A stretch of DNA of 54,535 nucleotides from positions 1-54,535 of the forward strand of contig JAKDSA010000014.1 of assembly GCA_030457025.1 (NCBI GenBank), read 5' to 3'. This DNA is from Brevibacterium sp. (GTDB lineage: Bacteria > Actinomycetota > Actinomycetes > Actinomycetales > Brevibacteriaceae). Each line of letters starts with the position of its first letter. Position 1 is the first letter of the stretch. Made by a program: the position numbers and the translations under genes. Shown here one piece after another: positions 17,841-26,897 of this stretch. The notes beneath the pieces are model-generated. The model had not been told where the DNA came from. It saw nothing but the letters and a program-made list of their open reading frames with translations, and did no database searches.

Positions 17841-18254
17841 TCACCCCTCGAGTGCCCTGTTGTACGCGTCGACGACCGAGGGCAGGAAATAGCCCAGAAG
17901 CACGGCGAGCGCTGTGACCAAGCATGCCAAGCCGAGCCACAGGGATCCGGCGATGACGCTGAAGGCGAAGACGATGACGAGCAGTTCGAAGGCGATCGCC
18001 GCTGGTCGGGCCCAGCGATGCAGTTTCCACGATCCCCGCGCAGCAGCGGCCACACCGGCGGCGAAGATGACGAACATGACAGCCAGCCCCAGCAGTGAAC
18101 CGGCCAGTGCACCTGCGCTGAAGGCGGTGAGGACGAACGACAGAGCGGATCCGAGGAGGGCCAGCACCTGGATCCCCAGAACGACGACGACGAGCAGCAT
18201 TGCGCGTGGGGTCGGAACACCGTGCCCCGCCGCCCCCGACGTACCAGAACTCAA
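17841..18254 (-). CDS. Small four-helix membrane protein
   Basis: 137 residues if translation starts at the TTG at 18254, which overlaps the adenosine deaminase stop (TTGA, 18251-18254); an in-frame ATG at 18202 would give 120. Four hydrophobic helices (beginning LLVVVVLGIQVLALLGSAL) and a short polar C-terminal tail are visible. No family motif recognised. The overlap suggests translational coupling to adenosine deaminase, so it may aid nucleoside handling, but that is inference. Confidence 0.65.
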   Translation of the reverse strand: MSSGTSGAAGHGVPTPRAMLLVVVVLGIQVLALLGSALSFVLTAFSAGALAGSLLGLAVMFVIFAAGVAAAARGSWKLHRWARPAAIAFELLVIVFAFSVIAGSLWLGLACLVTALAVLLGYFLPSVVDAYNRALEG

Positions 18255-19363
18255 ATGTCCACCCGGGAGAACCCTGGAATGAGGATCTCGTCGAGCATGC
18301 GCTCGCGCACATCGAGGGGCAGGAACGCTGCGGTGACCGCATTGACGGTGGCCCATTCGAGGTCGGTCTGGGTCCAGCCGGCCTCGTCGACGAGCAGACG
18401 CATCTCACGCGTGACCGAAGTCGCTGACATCAGCCGGTTATCGGGATTGATGGTGACTGCGAAGCCCAAGTCCTTGAGTCCGCTGATGGGGTGGGAGGCG
18501 ATGGTGCCGCCGATGTCGGTCTGCAGATTGGAGCTGGGGCACAGTTCGAGTGGGATCTGCTGATCGAGCACCCAGGCGGCCAGGCTGCCCAGCTGACCTT
18601 CGCCCTCGACGATGTCCATGTCCTCGACGATGCGAGCGCCGTGGCCGATGCGCTGGGCATGGCAGATGGTCAGAGCCTCGTGGATCGAGTCCTTGCCTGC
18701 GGCCTCACCGGCGTGGATCGTGACGGGCACATAGGCCTGGTGGAGCGCGTTGAACGCCGACAGGTGCGCCGAGGGCGGGAATCCGTTCTCCGGACCGGCG
18801 ATGTCGAAGCCGACGACGCCGGATTCCGATCCCTTCTCCCGGTGCCTGATCGCCAGTTCGGCAACGGCCAGTGAGTTGTCCGCCTGACGCATGGCCGTGA
18901 TGATCTGCCCGACGCGGATGAACTTGCCGTCGGCCGAGGCTTCGATCACTCCGGATTCGAGCCCCTCCTGCACGGCTTCGACGACCTCATCGAGTTCGAG
19001 CCCGCCTTCCAGGTGCTGTTCGGGGGCCCAGCGGGCCTCCGCGTAGAACACACCGTCGGCCACCTGGTCGAGGACCCACTCCTTAGCCACCCGCATCAGA
19101 CCCTCACGGTTCTGCATGAGCGCGACCGTGTGTGAGAAGGTCTCGAGGTAGCGAACCAGATCACCGGAGCTCGCGGAATCGTGGTACCACTTGGCCAGCG
19201 CCTCCGGTTCGGTGGCGGGCAGTTCATGGCCGATCGATGCGGCCAGCTCGATCATCGTGGCGGGGCGCAAGCCACCGTCGAGGTGATCGTGGAGGGAGAC
19301 TTTGGGCAACTGCAGGATCGGGTCGTCTGCTGCGACTCCGGCGGGATTATTCAACACCCGCAC
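18251..19363 (-). CDS. add: Adenosine deaminase
   Basis: 370 residues, normal for the family. Zinc and catalytic motifs in order: LHDHLDG (metal-binding His pair), VTIHAGEAAG (His and catalytic Glu), HGARIVEDMD, LCPSSNLQT, and TINPDNRLMSATSV. The last replaces the more usual N-T-D-D-P segment with N-P-D-N-R, as in a subset of bacterial deaminases. It converts adenosine and deoxyadenosine to inosine and deoxyinosine. It lies 71 bp downstream of a nucleoside-binding BMP lipoprotein gene and overlaps a small membrane protein, pointing to purine nucleoside scavenging. GTG start; the first 15 residues are not conserved. Confidence 0.93.
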   Translation of the reverse strand: MRVLNNPAGVAADDPILQLPKVSLHDHLDGGLRPATMIELAASIGHELPATEPEALAKWYHDSASSGDLVRYLETFSHTVALMQNREGLMRVAKEWVLDQVADGVFYAEARWAPEQHLEGGLELDEVVEAVQEGLESGVIEASADGKFIRVGQIITAMRQADNSLAVAELAIRHREKGSESGVVGFDIAGPENGFPPSAHLSAFNALHQAYVPVTIHAGEAAGKDSIHEALTICHAQRIGHGARIVEDMDIVEGEGQLGSLAAWVLDQQIPLELCPSSNLQTDIGGTIASHPISGLKDLGFAVTINPDNRLMSATSVTREMRLLVDEAGWTQTDLEWATVNAVTAAFLPLDVRERMLDEILIPGFSRVDI

Positions 19364-19434
19364 AGCTTATCGGATCAGTGTGCGAGAACGATGGAAGAAC
19401 CAGCCGGAGCCAACGATGTCACCATCCATGACAC

Positions 19435-20577
19435 TCAGGATTTCTCCGGATCGATGTCTCCGCTCTTGATCCTCTCCCGCAGATCGGTGATGCTGCGCCC
19501 CGCATCGGAGACGCGACTGAGGAACCCGTCTTCGGCGGCGATCCCCACTCCGCCGTTGTCGATCGCGCCCTTGTAGTGGCGATCGGTGACGAGAAATCCT
19601 CCCATATCGACGGGGTCCTCCTTCGACGCTTGGGCCGCCTCATCGGGGTTCTTGCTCTGCGGCCATTCGGCGAACATGCTCCGCAGGCCCCGACGGATGT
19701 TCGGCTCGATCGTCGCAATGATCGTGTCACTGAAGGCCCCTGAGGTTCCGTACCAGATGATCTTCGGCAGGATCGTGTCCTCTCCGCCCTCCTTCGGCTC
19801 TTCCGTGCGCAGCGACTGCACCTTCTCCGTGGCGGCAGTGACCACGCCCATCGACGCCGCCGATCCGAAGGGCACGACGACATCGACGTCCGAGTCATGC
19901 GCCGTTTCGAAGAAGGCCCGTCCCTCTTCTCTGGTGTCTGCCACGGTTCGTTCATCGACCGCGGACCCGCGGTAGGACTTCACCTCGTCCACGTCCTCAT
20001 CGGCTTCGTCGTTGTAGAGGTCGACTCCGGCGTCGAACGCGGCGAGGATCGTCTCCGCCTGCGGGAACCCCTGGGACACGAGCGCACCGACTTCGCCGGT
20101 TTCGCTCGCGGTCGCAGCGATGTAACCGGCGATGAAGGCCGGAGGCACGAGGTCGAAATCGATGCTGAGCACATTGTCCGGGAAGTCCTGGTGCCCACTT
20201 GCGACTCCCAGGAAGATCTCATCGGGATTGCTCCTGGCGTGGTCAGCGAGTTCGTCGGCCCCGCCCGGCCCGACCACGGTGCTCAGAGCACAATCCTGAT
20301 CGCTCATCCTCTGCAGAGCCGCCGAGGTGGCCGATGAGTTCGAGACCCGCTGACTCGAGGTCGCGGAGAACAGTCCCGCTGCTCGTGCCAGTTCCGTCTC
20401 CGCCAGGGTCAGTGCCCCGGTGGAATGATCGTCGAAACCTGCAGGAGCCGAGATCATGCACCCGAGTGTGGCGTCTTCGAGGGGCTCGGGAGCCGTTACC
20501 GAGCAGGCGCTCAGGGCCATCAGACTCAATGCGCTGAAGCCAGCGCCCAGCACCGTGCTCATGACCTTCACTCTCAT
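19435..20577 (-). CDS. BMP/PnrA-family nucleoside-binding lipoprotein
   Basis: 380 residues with a lipoprotein signal (hydrophobic core, lipobox LMALSAC near residue 25). The mature part follows the BMP fold: SAPAGFDDHSTGALTLAETE (binding-site Asp pair), LGVASGH, a hinge segment FIAGYIAATASETGEVGAL, VVPFGSAASMGVV, and a C-terminal strand KGAIDNGGVGIA. BMP proteins bind purine nucleosides for ABC import, but no permease or ATPase of that system is in the window. The neighbouring adenosine deaminase supports nucleoside use. The extra acidic insert (DEADEDVDEV) is unusual. Confidence 0.85.
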   Translation of the reverse strand: MRVKVMSTVLGAGFSALSLMALSACSVTAPEPLEDATLGCMISAPAGFDDHSTGALTLAETELARAAGLFSATSSQRVSNSSATSAALQRMSDQDCALSTVVGPGGADELADHARSNPDEIFLGVASGHQDFPDNVLSIDFDLVPPAFIAGYIAATASETGEVGALVSQGFPQAETILAAFDAGVDLYNDEADEDVDEVKSYRGSAVDERTVADTREEGRAFFETAHDSDVDVVVPFGSAASMGVVTAATEKVQSLRTEEPKEGGEDTILPKIIWYGTSGAFSDTIIATIEPNIRRGLRSMFAEWPQSKNPDEAAQASKEDPVDMGGFLVTDRHYKGAIDNGGVGIAAEDGFLSRVSDAGRSITDLRERIKSGDIDPEKS

Positions 20578-20598
20578 GTCTCCAAGATTATCGGTTCT

Positions 20599-20660
20599 GC
20601 CTGAGTCCCTGAGGGAGTGCCCTGAGTCGCTGAGGGAGTGCCTCGATTCCCCGAGGGGGT
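20599..20660. repeat. 21-bp tandem repeat, about three copies
   Basis: A unit containing CCTGAGTC-CTGAGGGAGTG is repeated twice with one base difference, and a third more diverged copy ends at 20660, directly at the M20 gene stop. It lies between the M20 gene and the BMP gene start, in the region that would hold the BMP promoter. Confidence 0.75.
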
Positions 20661-20661
20661 G

Positions 20662-21888
20662 TCAGCTGCGTTCGAGAACCTTCAGCGCGGTCGCGGTGAA
20701 GATGCGGGCGGCGATCTCGACGCTGCCCTCGTCGATGAGCAGATCGCCCTGGTGGATGTCGTAGGTCGTGCCCCCGGGGGTGCGGGTGCCCATGCGCACC
20801 AGCGCGCCGGGACAGTGCGTGAGGTACCAGGCGAAATCCTCCCCACCCATCGACTGCGGGGTCAGCTGGACGGAATTCTCGCCGAGCTCGCCGCGGACCG
20901 CGGACTCGATGAGTGCGACCTGATCCTCGGTGTTGACCACCGGTGGCACACCCCGGCGATGGTCGAGGTCGACGTCGACCCCGTACGGGCCGGCGATGCG
21001 CTCGACCAGCTCCGGGAGCACCTCGGCGACCTGGTTCCAGCCGTCGACGTCGAGGCAGCGCAGGGTTCCGCGCAGGATCCCTTCACTGGGCACGACGTTG
21101 GCCGCATGTCCGGCGCTGATTTCGCCCCACACGAGGGAGATCGCGTGGCGCGGGTCGATGAGTCGGCCCAGTGTCGAGGGCAGGTCGGTGGCGAGTTTGC
21201 CCAGCGCGTAGACGAGGTCCTCGGTCAGATGGGGCCGGGAGGTGTGGCCGCCGTGACCGGAGAGGCGGATGATGACGGTGTCGCCGGCTGCGGTGATGGC
21301 GCCGATGCGGGAGCCGATCCGACCGACATCGACGTTGGGGTCGCAGTGGACGGCGTAGACCTCGGGCACGTCGTCGAGGACGCCCTGGGAGATGATGCGC
21401 AGTGCTCCACCCGGAGTGACCTCCTCACCGGGCTGGAAGATCAATCGCACACGTCCGCCGAGGCCGCCGGGAGTGGACTCGTGGAGACGCTGCAGAGCGA
21501 TGCCGGCACCGATGAGACCGGTCAGGTGCACGTCGTGGCCGCAGGCGTGGGCCACACCGGGCACGGTGGAGGCGAAGTCCTCGGCGATGAGGTCATCGAT
21601 GGGCAGGGCGTCGATGTCGGCGCGCAGGCCGAGGGCGACGGGGCCCTCCCCGACTTCGCAGACGACGCCGGTGCCCTCGAGTCGCCGAGGTCTCAGACCC
21701 GCGGCTTCGAGGCGTCTCACGATCTTGTCCGTGGTGTCGAACTCCTGGAAGGACAGTTCCGGGTGTGCGTGGATGTCGCGGCGGAAATCGATGAGTTCTG
21801 CACCGATCTCGGCGATGGTCGAGCTGATCACGTCTGGTCCTTCGGGGAGCGCGACGCCGTGGGGGCGCGGTTGGGATATCTGAGACAT
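20662..21888 (-). CDS. M20-family amidohydrolase (hippurate hydrolase-like)
   Basis: 408 residues from ATG 21888; a TTG three codons upstream is also possible. This is a zinc peptidase/amidohydrolase of the M20D group (hippurate or N-acyl-amino-acid amidohydrolases). Motifs: RRDIHAHPELSFQE, LRADIDALPI, the metal and catalytic HACGHDVHLTGL, FQPGEEVTPGGAL (catalytic Glu pair), SGHGGHTSRPH, and the C-terminal MGGEDFAWYL. All metal ligands appear intact. It likely hydrolyses an N-acyl amino acid or peptide-like amide in the cytoplasm (no signal peptide). No substrate clue in the neighbours. Confidence 0.9.
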   Translation of the reverse strand: MSQISQPRPHGVALPEGPDVISSTIAEIGAELIDFRRDIHAHPELSFQEFDTTDKIVRRLEAAGLRPRRLEGTGVVCEVGEGPVALGLRADIDALPIDDLIAEDFASTVPGVAHACGHDVHLTGLIGAGIALQRLHESTPGGLGGRVRLIFQPGEEVTPGGALRIISQGVLDDVPEVYAVHCDPNVDVGRIGSRIGAITAAGDTVIIRLSGHGGHTSRPHLTEDLVYALGKLATDLPSTLGRLIDPRHAISLVWGEISAGHAANVVPSEGILRGTLRCLDVDGWNQVAEVLPELVERIAGPYGVDVDLDHRRGVPPVVNTEDQVALIESAVRGELGENSVQLTPQSMGGEDFAWYLTHCPGALVRMGTRTPGGTTYDIHQGDLLIDEGSVEIAARIFTATALKVLERS

Positions 21889-22016
21889 TGCTTGCAATGC
21901 TAAGCACTCAGCGTCACATTTGGGCGCACTGCGACCAATTTCGACACACTCCGCAGCCGACGACCGTCGCCGGGGCTCAGTGGCCTCCGGTCACGCAGAC
22001 CGAATTCACCGCCTGT

Positions 22017-23132
22017 CTACAGCAGATCGTCGAGGCCGCGTTCACCGGCGGCTGAGACTGCCTTCTTCACATCCTGAGCATGGGAGCGCGAGGTGATGAG
22101 CAGGACGTCCTCGGTGTCGACGACGACGAGGTCGTCGAGGCCGACGATCGCGACCGTACGCGGGTGTTCGGACTCGGAGAAGACGACTCCGGAGGCGTCG
22201 ATCTCGAGGAGTTCGCAGTTGCCGCCGATGGAGATGACTCCGCTTGGCTCACCGGGCACCGGCTGGCGCAGGCGGGCCACCGAATCGAAGTCACCGACGT
22301 CGTCCCAGCCGAAGTCGCCGGGGATGACGATGACGCGACCGGCTGCGGCAGCGGGTTCGGCCACGACGTAGTCGATGGCCCGCTTCTCCAAGCCCGGCCA
22401 CACCTCGGCGAGCACCTCCGCCTGGGTCTCGGTCCCCCATGCTTCGGCGATCCGAGACAGACCCGCATGCAGGGTCGGGTCCTCGGTCTCGAGGACCTCC
22501 AGCAGTGCGGAGGCCTTCGCGATGAACATGCCGGCGTTCCAGCGGTAGCGGCCGGAGGTGACGTATTCGCGGGCGGTGCTCGCGGCGGGCTTCTCGGCGA
22601 ACGCCATGGCCCGCCTGGCGGTCGGCGCGCCCTCGAGGCCCAGCAGACCACCGGTTTCGATGTAGCCGTAGGCGGTGGCCGGGTTGCGGGGCATGATGCC
22701 GACGGTGACGATGTCCCCCGTCTCGGCGGCGACGCAGGCCTGGTCGATGACCAACCGGAACTCGTCGACGTTGGTGATCGAGTGGTCGGCGGAGAACGAG
22801 CCGACGATCGCCTCGGGATCTTCCTTCGCGATGAGCATGGTCGCCAACCCGATCGCCGCGGCCGAGTCCTTCGGGGACGGTTCGGCGAGGATCTTGTGCA
22901 TCAGCATCTCGGGCAGCTGCTTCGCGACCTGGTCGAGGTGACTCTCACCGGTCACGACCCACACGTGCTCGGGCCCGACGAGCGGAGCGACACGGTCCCA
23001 GGTGGATTGGATCAGGCTCTTCCCCGTGCCCAGCACGTCGTGGAGGAACTTCGGCGATGTCTTGCGCGACAGCGGCCAGAGCCGAGTTCCGGATCCGCCG
23101 GCGGGGATGATGGCGTGGAAGTGGGTGTTCAC
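22017..23132 (-). CDS. manC: Mannose-1-phosphate guanylyltransferase
   Basis: 371 residues starting with GTG at 23132. Nucleotidyltransferase signature AIIPAGGSGTRLWPLSRKTSPKF at the N-terminus, ILAEPSPKDSAAAIGLAT, FSADHSI (metal Asp), YGYIETG, FAEKPA, and W-N-A-G-M-F. It makes GDP-mannose from mannose-1-phosphate and GTP for mannan or glycolipid synthesis. It has the single-domain length; the C-terminal cupin (phosphomannose isomerase) domain of bifunctional enzymes is absent. It is divergent from sdhCDAB. Gene symbol by function. Confidence 0.92.
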   Translation of the reverse strand: MNTHFHAIIPAGGSGTRLWPLSRKTSPKFLHDVLGTGKSLIQSTWDRVAPLVGPEHVWVVTGESHLDQVAKQLPEMLMHKILAEPSPKDSAAAIGLATMLIAKEDPEAIVGSFSADHSITNVDEFRLVIDQACVAAETGDIVTVGIMPRNPATAYGYIETGGLLGLEGAPTARRAMAFAEKPAASTAREYVTSGRYRWNAGMFIAKASALLEVLETEDPTLHAGLSRIAEAWGTETQAEVLAEVWPGLEKRAIDYVVAEPAAAAGRVIVIPGDFGWDDVGDFDSVARLRQPVPGEPSGVISIGGNCELLEIDASGVVFSESEHPRTVAIVGLDDLVVVDTEDVLLITSRSHAQDVKKAVSAAGERGLDDLL

Positions 23133-23487
23133 ATGATCAGTGTCTCAAAGTTCGGGCACTCTCTCGCCGATGTTGTCCGCCGTGTCGGGGCGAGGAGAAC
23201 CGGAACGTTCCCTCCGGCCGCTCTCAGCCCTCACATCGCCGCGATCTGCCCGGCACCGCCTCGGCGAGGATCCCGACTGGCCAGGTCAGCCCGGCAAACC
23301 AAATGTTTAGGGCATATGATTGTTCCGTAATTGAATTTCGCGGCGGCGGAATCAGATGACTATGAGGGAACTGCCAGGAACTTAATGTGATCCACCACGC
23401 TCAGGCTCGGCTCGACTGGCAACCAGGCGGCGTTCGGCGTAGTTTCTTGATGTACACAGTCGATTAATCCAAGATGGAGGATGCTCC
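23133..23487 (+). promoter_or_regulatory. manC/sdhC divergent intergenic region with candidate sdh promoter
   Basis: 355 bp with no credible gene. A -10-like TATGAT lies at 23315-23320 in an AT-rich patch, but no good -35 was found, so the promoter is tentative; it would leave a leader of about 160 nt. A clear ribosome site, ATGGAGGAT, lies just before the sdhC GTG. No riboswitch fold was recognised. Confidence 0.4.
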
Positions 23488-23865
23488 GTGGCCAAAGCGT
23501 CTACGGGCACTCTGTACCGAGGAAATGAAGGAATGTGGTCCTGGGTCGCGCATCGCGTCACAGGCGTCGGAATCTTCTTCTTTCTGTTGGTCCACGTGCT
23601 CGATACTGCACTCGTCCGCGTCTCACCCGAGGCCTACAACGCCGTGATCGGAACTTATAAGACTCCGGTCATGGCCATCGGCGAGATCGCACTCGTTGCC
23701 GCGATCGCATTCCATGCGTTCAACGGTCTTCGCGTCATTCTCGTCGATTTCTCGAAGAGCGGACCGAAAAATCAGAAGAAGCTGTTCTGGGGAGTCATCG
23801 TCGTATGGCTCATCATCATGATCGCCTTCATCCCCCGCCAGCTGATGCACACGTTCGGAGGATGA
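23488..23865 (+). CDS. sdhC: Succinate dehydrogenase cytochrome b556 subunit
   Basis: 125 residues, start GTG at 23488. Three membrane helices. The first contains WVAHRVTGVGIFFFLLVHVLD, whose Ser/Arg and His region contributes to the quinone site and haem ligation. The second holds AFHAFNGLRVI with another candidate haem histidine. It anchors complex II in the membrane. First of four genes; 1-nt gap to sdhD. Confidence 0.93.
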   Translation: MAKASTGTLYRGNEGMWSWVAHRVTGVGIFFFLLVHVLDTALVRVSPEAYNAVIGTYKTPVMAIGEIALVAAIAFHAFNGLRVILVDFSKSGPKNQKKLFWGVIVVWLIIMIAFIPRQLMHTFGG

Positions 23866-23866
23866 C

Positions 23867-24319
23867 ATGAGCACAACATCGATCCCGGCTCCGCGCACCG
23901 GTTACTCGCGGCACAAGTCGACACGTTCGAAGTTCGAGATGTTCGCGTGGCTGTTCATGCGCATCTCGGGCGTCGTCCTCGTCATCCTCATCTTCGGCCA
24001 CCTCTTCGTGAACCTGTGGGTCGGCGAAGGCGTCCAGGCCATCGACTTCGGGTTCGTGGCCGGCAAATGGGCCAGTCCGTTCTGGCAGATCTGGGATCTG
24101 CTGATGCTGTGGCTGGCAATGCTGCACGGCACCAACGGCCTGCGCACCATCATCATGGACTATGCCGAGAAGCCCCGCACCCGGATGGCGCTCCAGCTCG
24201 TCCTCTACATCGCCTCGGTGATCGTGATCGTGCTCGGCACGCTCGTCATCTTCACATTCGATCCCTGCCCGGCCGGAGCCGACCCCGCACTGCTGGCGTC
24301 GTTCTGCTCGGCCGCATAG
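23867..24319 (+). CDS. sdhD: Succinate dehydrogenase hydrophobic anchor subunit
   Basis: 150 residues with three hydrophobic helices. The first carries RISGVVLVILIFGHLFVNLW, the second MLWLAMLHGTNGLRTIIMDY (candidate haem-binding His and quinone-site residues), then a third helix before a short tail. The N-terminus is polar and basic. Together with SdhC it forms the membrane anchor. Follows sdhC by 1 nt; 10 nt before sdhA, with AGAAGGAGAAAC as ribosome site for sdhA. Confidence 0.92.
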   Translation: MSTTSIPAPRTGYSRHKSTRSKFEMFAWLFMRISGVVLVILIFGHLFVNLWVGEGVQAIDFGFVAGKWASPFWQIWDLLMLWLAMLHGTNGLRTIIMDYAEKPRTRMALQLVLYIASVIVIVLGTLVIFTFDPCPAGADPALLASFCSAA

Positions 24320-24329
24320 AAGGAGAAAC

Positions 24330-26090
24330 ATGCAGGTACACCAATACGACGTGGTCATCGTCGGCGCCGGTGGCGCCGGAATGCGCGCAGCGATCGAATC
24401 GGGCCAACAGGCTCGGACCGCAGTCCTGACCAAGCTCTACCCCACCCGTTCGCACACGGGTGCCGCCCAGGGCGGCATGTGCGCCGCTCTGGCGAATGTG
24501 GAGGAGGACAACTGGGAATGGCACACCTTCGACACCGTCAAGGGCGGTGACTACCTGGTCGACCAGGACGCCGCCGAGGTGATGGCCAAGGAAGCGATCG
24601 ACGCCGTCCTCGACCTCGAGAAGATGGGTCTGCCCTTCAACAGGACCCCCGAGGGTCGGATCGACCAGCGTCGCTTCGGTGGTCATACCCGCGACCACGG
24701 CAAGTCGGCGGTTCGCCGCTCCTGCTACGCAGCCGACCGCACCGGTCACATGATCCTCCAGACGCTCTACCAACAGTGCGTCAAGCACGGCGTCGAGTTC
24801 TACAACGAGTTCTACGTCCTCGACCTGGCCATGACCGAGGTCGACGGGGTCCGCCGTCCGGCCGGCGTCGTCGCCTACGAACTGGCCACCGGCGAGATCC
24901 ACCTGTTCCAGGCCAAGTCGGTCGTCTTCGCCACCGGCGGTGTGGGCAAGGTCTTCAAGACCACCTCGAACGCGCACACCCTGACCGGGGACGGTATGGC
25001 TGTGGCCTACAACCGGGGCATCCCGCTCGAAGACATGGAGTTCTTCCAGTTCCACCCGACCGGTCTGGCCGGTCTGGGCATCCTGCTCTCCGAGGCCGCC
25101 CGCGGTGAAGGCGCGATTCTGCGCAACTCCGAGGGTGAGCGCTTCATGGAACGCTACGCCCCGACGATCAAGGACCTCGCTCCTCGTGACATCGTGGCCC
25201 GGTCCATGGCCAACGAGGTACGCGAAGGCCGCGGCTGCGGACCGAACAAGGACTACGTCCTGCTCGACCTCACCCACCTCGAACCCGCGCACATCGATGC
25301 GAAGCTGCCCGACATCACCGAGTTCGCCCGCACCTACCTCGGGGTGGAGCCCTACACGGAGCCTGTCCCGGTCTTCCCGACCGCGCACTACGCCATGGGC
25401 GGCATTCCGACGAACATCGGCGCCGAAGTCCTCGCGGACAACGACAACGTCATCCCCGGCCTCTACGCCGCCGGTGAGGTTGCCTGCGTGTCCGTCCACG
25501 GTTCGAACCGCCTGGGCACGAACTCGCTGCTCGACATCAACGTCTTCGGCAAGCGCGCCGGCATCGCCGCCGCAGAGTACTCGAAGACCGCTGACTTCGT
25601 CGAGCTGCCGGAGGGCGCCGAGGGCGACACCGTCGCACTGCTCGAGAAGATGCGGACCTCTGATGGCACCGAACGCATCGGCGCCATCCGCAAGGATCTG
25701 CAGGAACTCATGGACGCCAAGGTCCAGGTCTTCCGCACTGACGAGACACTGCGCGAAGCGCTCGACGAGATCGCGAAACTGCGTGAACGTTACAACAACG
25801 TCGGCATTCAGGATCGCGGCAGGCGCTTCAACCTCGACCTCCTCGAGGCTGTCGAGCTGAACTTCCTGCTCGAACTCGCCGAGGTCATCTCCGTCGCCGC
25901 CATCCACCGCAAGGAATCACGCGGTGGGCACTTCCGGGAAGATTTCCCGGATCGTGACGACGAAGGATTCATGCATCACACGATGACGTACCTCGATCCT
26001 GATTCCGAGACCGACGGCATCAAGGGTATGCGTCTGGAGACGAAGCCCGTCATCGTCACCCGTTACCAGCCGATGGAGCGTAAGTACTGA
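24330..26090 (+). CDS. sdhA: Succinate dehydrogenase flavoprotein subunit
   Basis: 586 residues. FAD-binding motif DVVIVGAGGAGMRAA at the N-terminus, the flavin-linking histidine in RSHTGAAQGGMCAAL, substrate-site motifs FHPTGLAGLGIL and RGEGAILRN, HYAMGGIPTNI, and the C-terminal cap with ESRGGHFREDFP. All active-site elements are in place. It oxidises succinate to fumarate in the TCA cycle and passes electrons to SdhB. Its stop overlaps the sdhB start by one base (TGATG). Confidence 0.97.
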   Translation: MQVHQYDVVIVGAGGAGMRAAIESGQQARTAVLTKLYPTRSHTGAAQGGMCAALANVEEDNWEWHTFDTVKGGDYLVDQDAAEVMAKEAIDAVLDLEKMGLPFNRTPEGRIDQRRFGGHTRDHGKSAVRRSCYAADRTGHMILQTLYQQCVKHGVEFYNEFYVLDLAMTEVDGVRRPAGVVAYELATGEIHLFQAKSVVFATGGVGKVFKTTSNAHTLTGDGMAVAYNRGIPLEDMEFFQFHPTGLAGLGILLSEAARGEGAILRNSEGERFMERYAPTIKDLAPRDIVARSMANEVREGRGCGPNKDYVLLDLTHLEPAHIDAKLPDITEFARTYLGVEPYTEPVPVFPTAHYAMGGIPTNIGAEVLADNDNVIPGLYAAGEVACVSVHGSNRLGTNSLLDINVFGKRAGIAAAEYSKTADFVELPEGAEGDTVALLEKMRTSDGTERIGAIRKDLQELMDAKVQVFRTDETLREALDEIAKLRERYNNVGIQDRGRRFNLDLLEAVELNFLLELAEVISVAAIHRKESRGGHFREDFPDRDDEGFMHHTMTYLDPDSETDGIKGMRLETKPVIVTRYQPMERKY

Positions 26091-26887
26091 TGAGCACCGA
26101 TACCTCAACCGAAACCCCGGAGCCGGCCTCGAAGATCGACCTGCCCGACCACGTCGCCGGCGACAGCGGTTCGATCAAATCGTTCGACTGCACCTTCCAG
26201 ATCGCGCGCTTCGATCCCGAACAGGACGAAGAGGCGCACTGGGAAGAGTACAAGGTCACGATGCACGGCACCGACCGAGTGCTGGACGCCCTGCACAAGA
26301 TCAAGTGGGAGATGGACGGTTCGCTGTCCTTCCGTCGCTCCTGTGCCCACGGCGTGTGCGGTTCCGATGCCATGCGCATCAACGGTCGCAACCGTCTGGC
26401 CTGCAAGACCCTGCTCAAGGATCTCGACACGTCCAAGACGATCACCATCGAAGCGATCAAGGGTCTGCCTCTGGAGAAGGACCTCATCGTCGACATGGAG
26501 CCGTTCTTCCAGTCCTACCGCGAGGTCATGCCGTTCCTCGTCACCTCCGGCCACGAGCCGACGCGTGAGCGTCTGCAGTCGGCCGAAGAGCGTGAGGCCT
26601 TCGACGACACCACCAAGTGCATCCTCTGCGCTGCGTGCACCTCGTCGTGCCCTGTGTTCTGGACCGATGGTCAGTACTTCGGTCCGGCGGCCATCGTCAA
26701 CGCGCACCGCTTCATCTTCGATTCGCGTGACGAAGGCGGAGACATGCGTCTGGAGATCCTCAATGACAAGGAAGGTGTGTGGCGTTGCCGCACCACTTTC
26801 AACTGCACCGAAGCCTGCCCTCGTGGCATCGAAATCACCAAGGCCATCGCCGAGGTGAAGCAGGCAGTCCTGCAGCGCGCATTCTGA
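26090..26887 (+). CDS. sdhB: Succinate dehydrogenase iron-sulfur subunit
   Basis: 265 residues. The 2Fe-2S domain contains SCAHGVCGSDAMRINGRNRL and a further Cys (LACKTLL). The C-terminal ferredoxin-like domain has CILCAACTSSCPV for the 4Fe-4S cluster and TTFNCTEACPRGIEI for the 3Fe-4S and remaining ligands. It carries electrons from the flavin to the quinone site. An acidic N-terminal extension of about 25 residues precedes the ferredoxin fold. Last gene of the operon, followed 10 bp later by a very strong inverted repeat. Confidence 0.97.
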   Translation: MSTDTSTETPEPASKIDLPDHVAGDSGSIKSFDCTFQIARFDPEQDEEAHWEEYKVTMHGTDRVLDALHKIKWEMDGSLSFRRSCAHGVCGSDAMRINGRNRLACKTLLKDLDTSKTITIEAIKGLPLEKDLIVDMEPFFQSYREVMPFLVTSGHEPTRERLQSAEEREAFDDTTKCILCAACTSSCPVFWTDGQYFGPAAIVNAHRFIFDSRDEGGDMRLEILNDKEGVWRCRTTFNCTEACPRGIEITKAIAEVKQAVLQRAF

Positions 26888-26897
26888 TCGCGTCTTC

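Noticed and set aside
24252-25907. Long minus-strand frame opposite sdhA (551 codons)
   Set aside because: Shadow of sdhA; composition bias without motifs.
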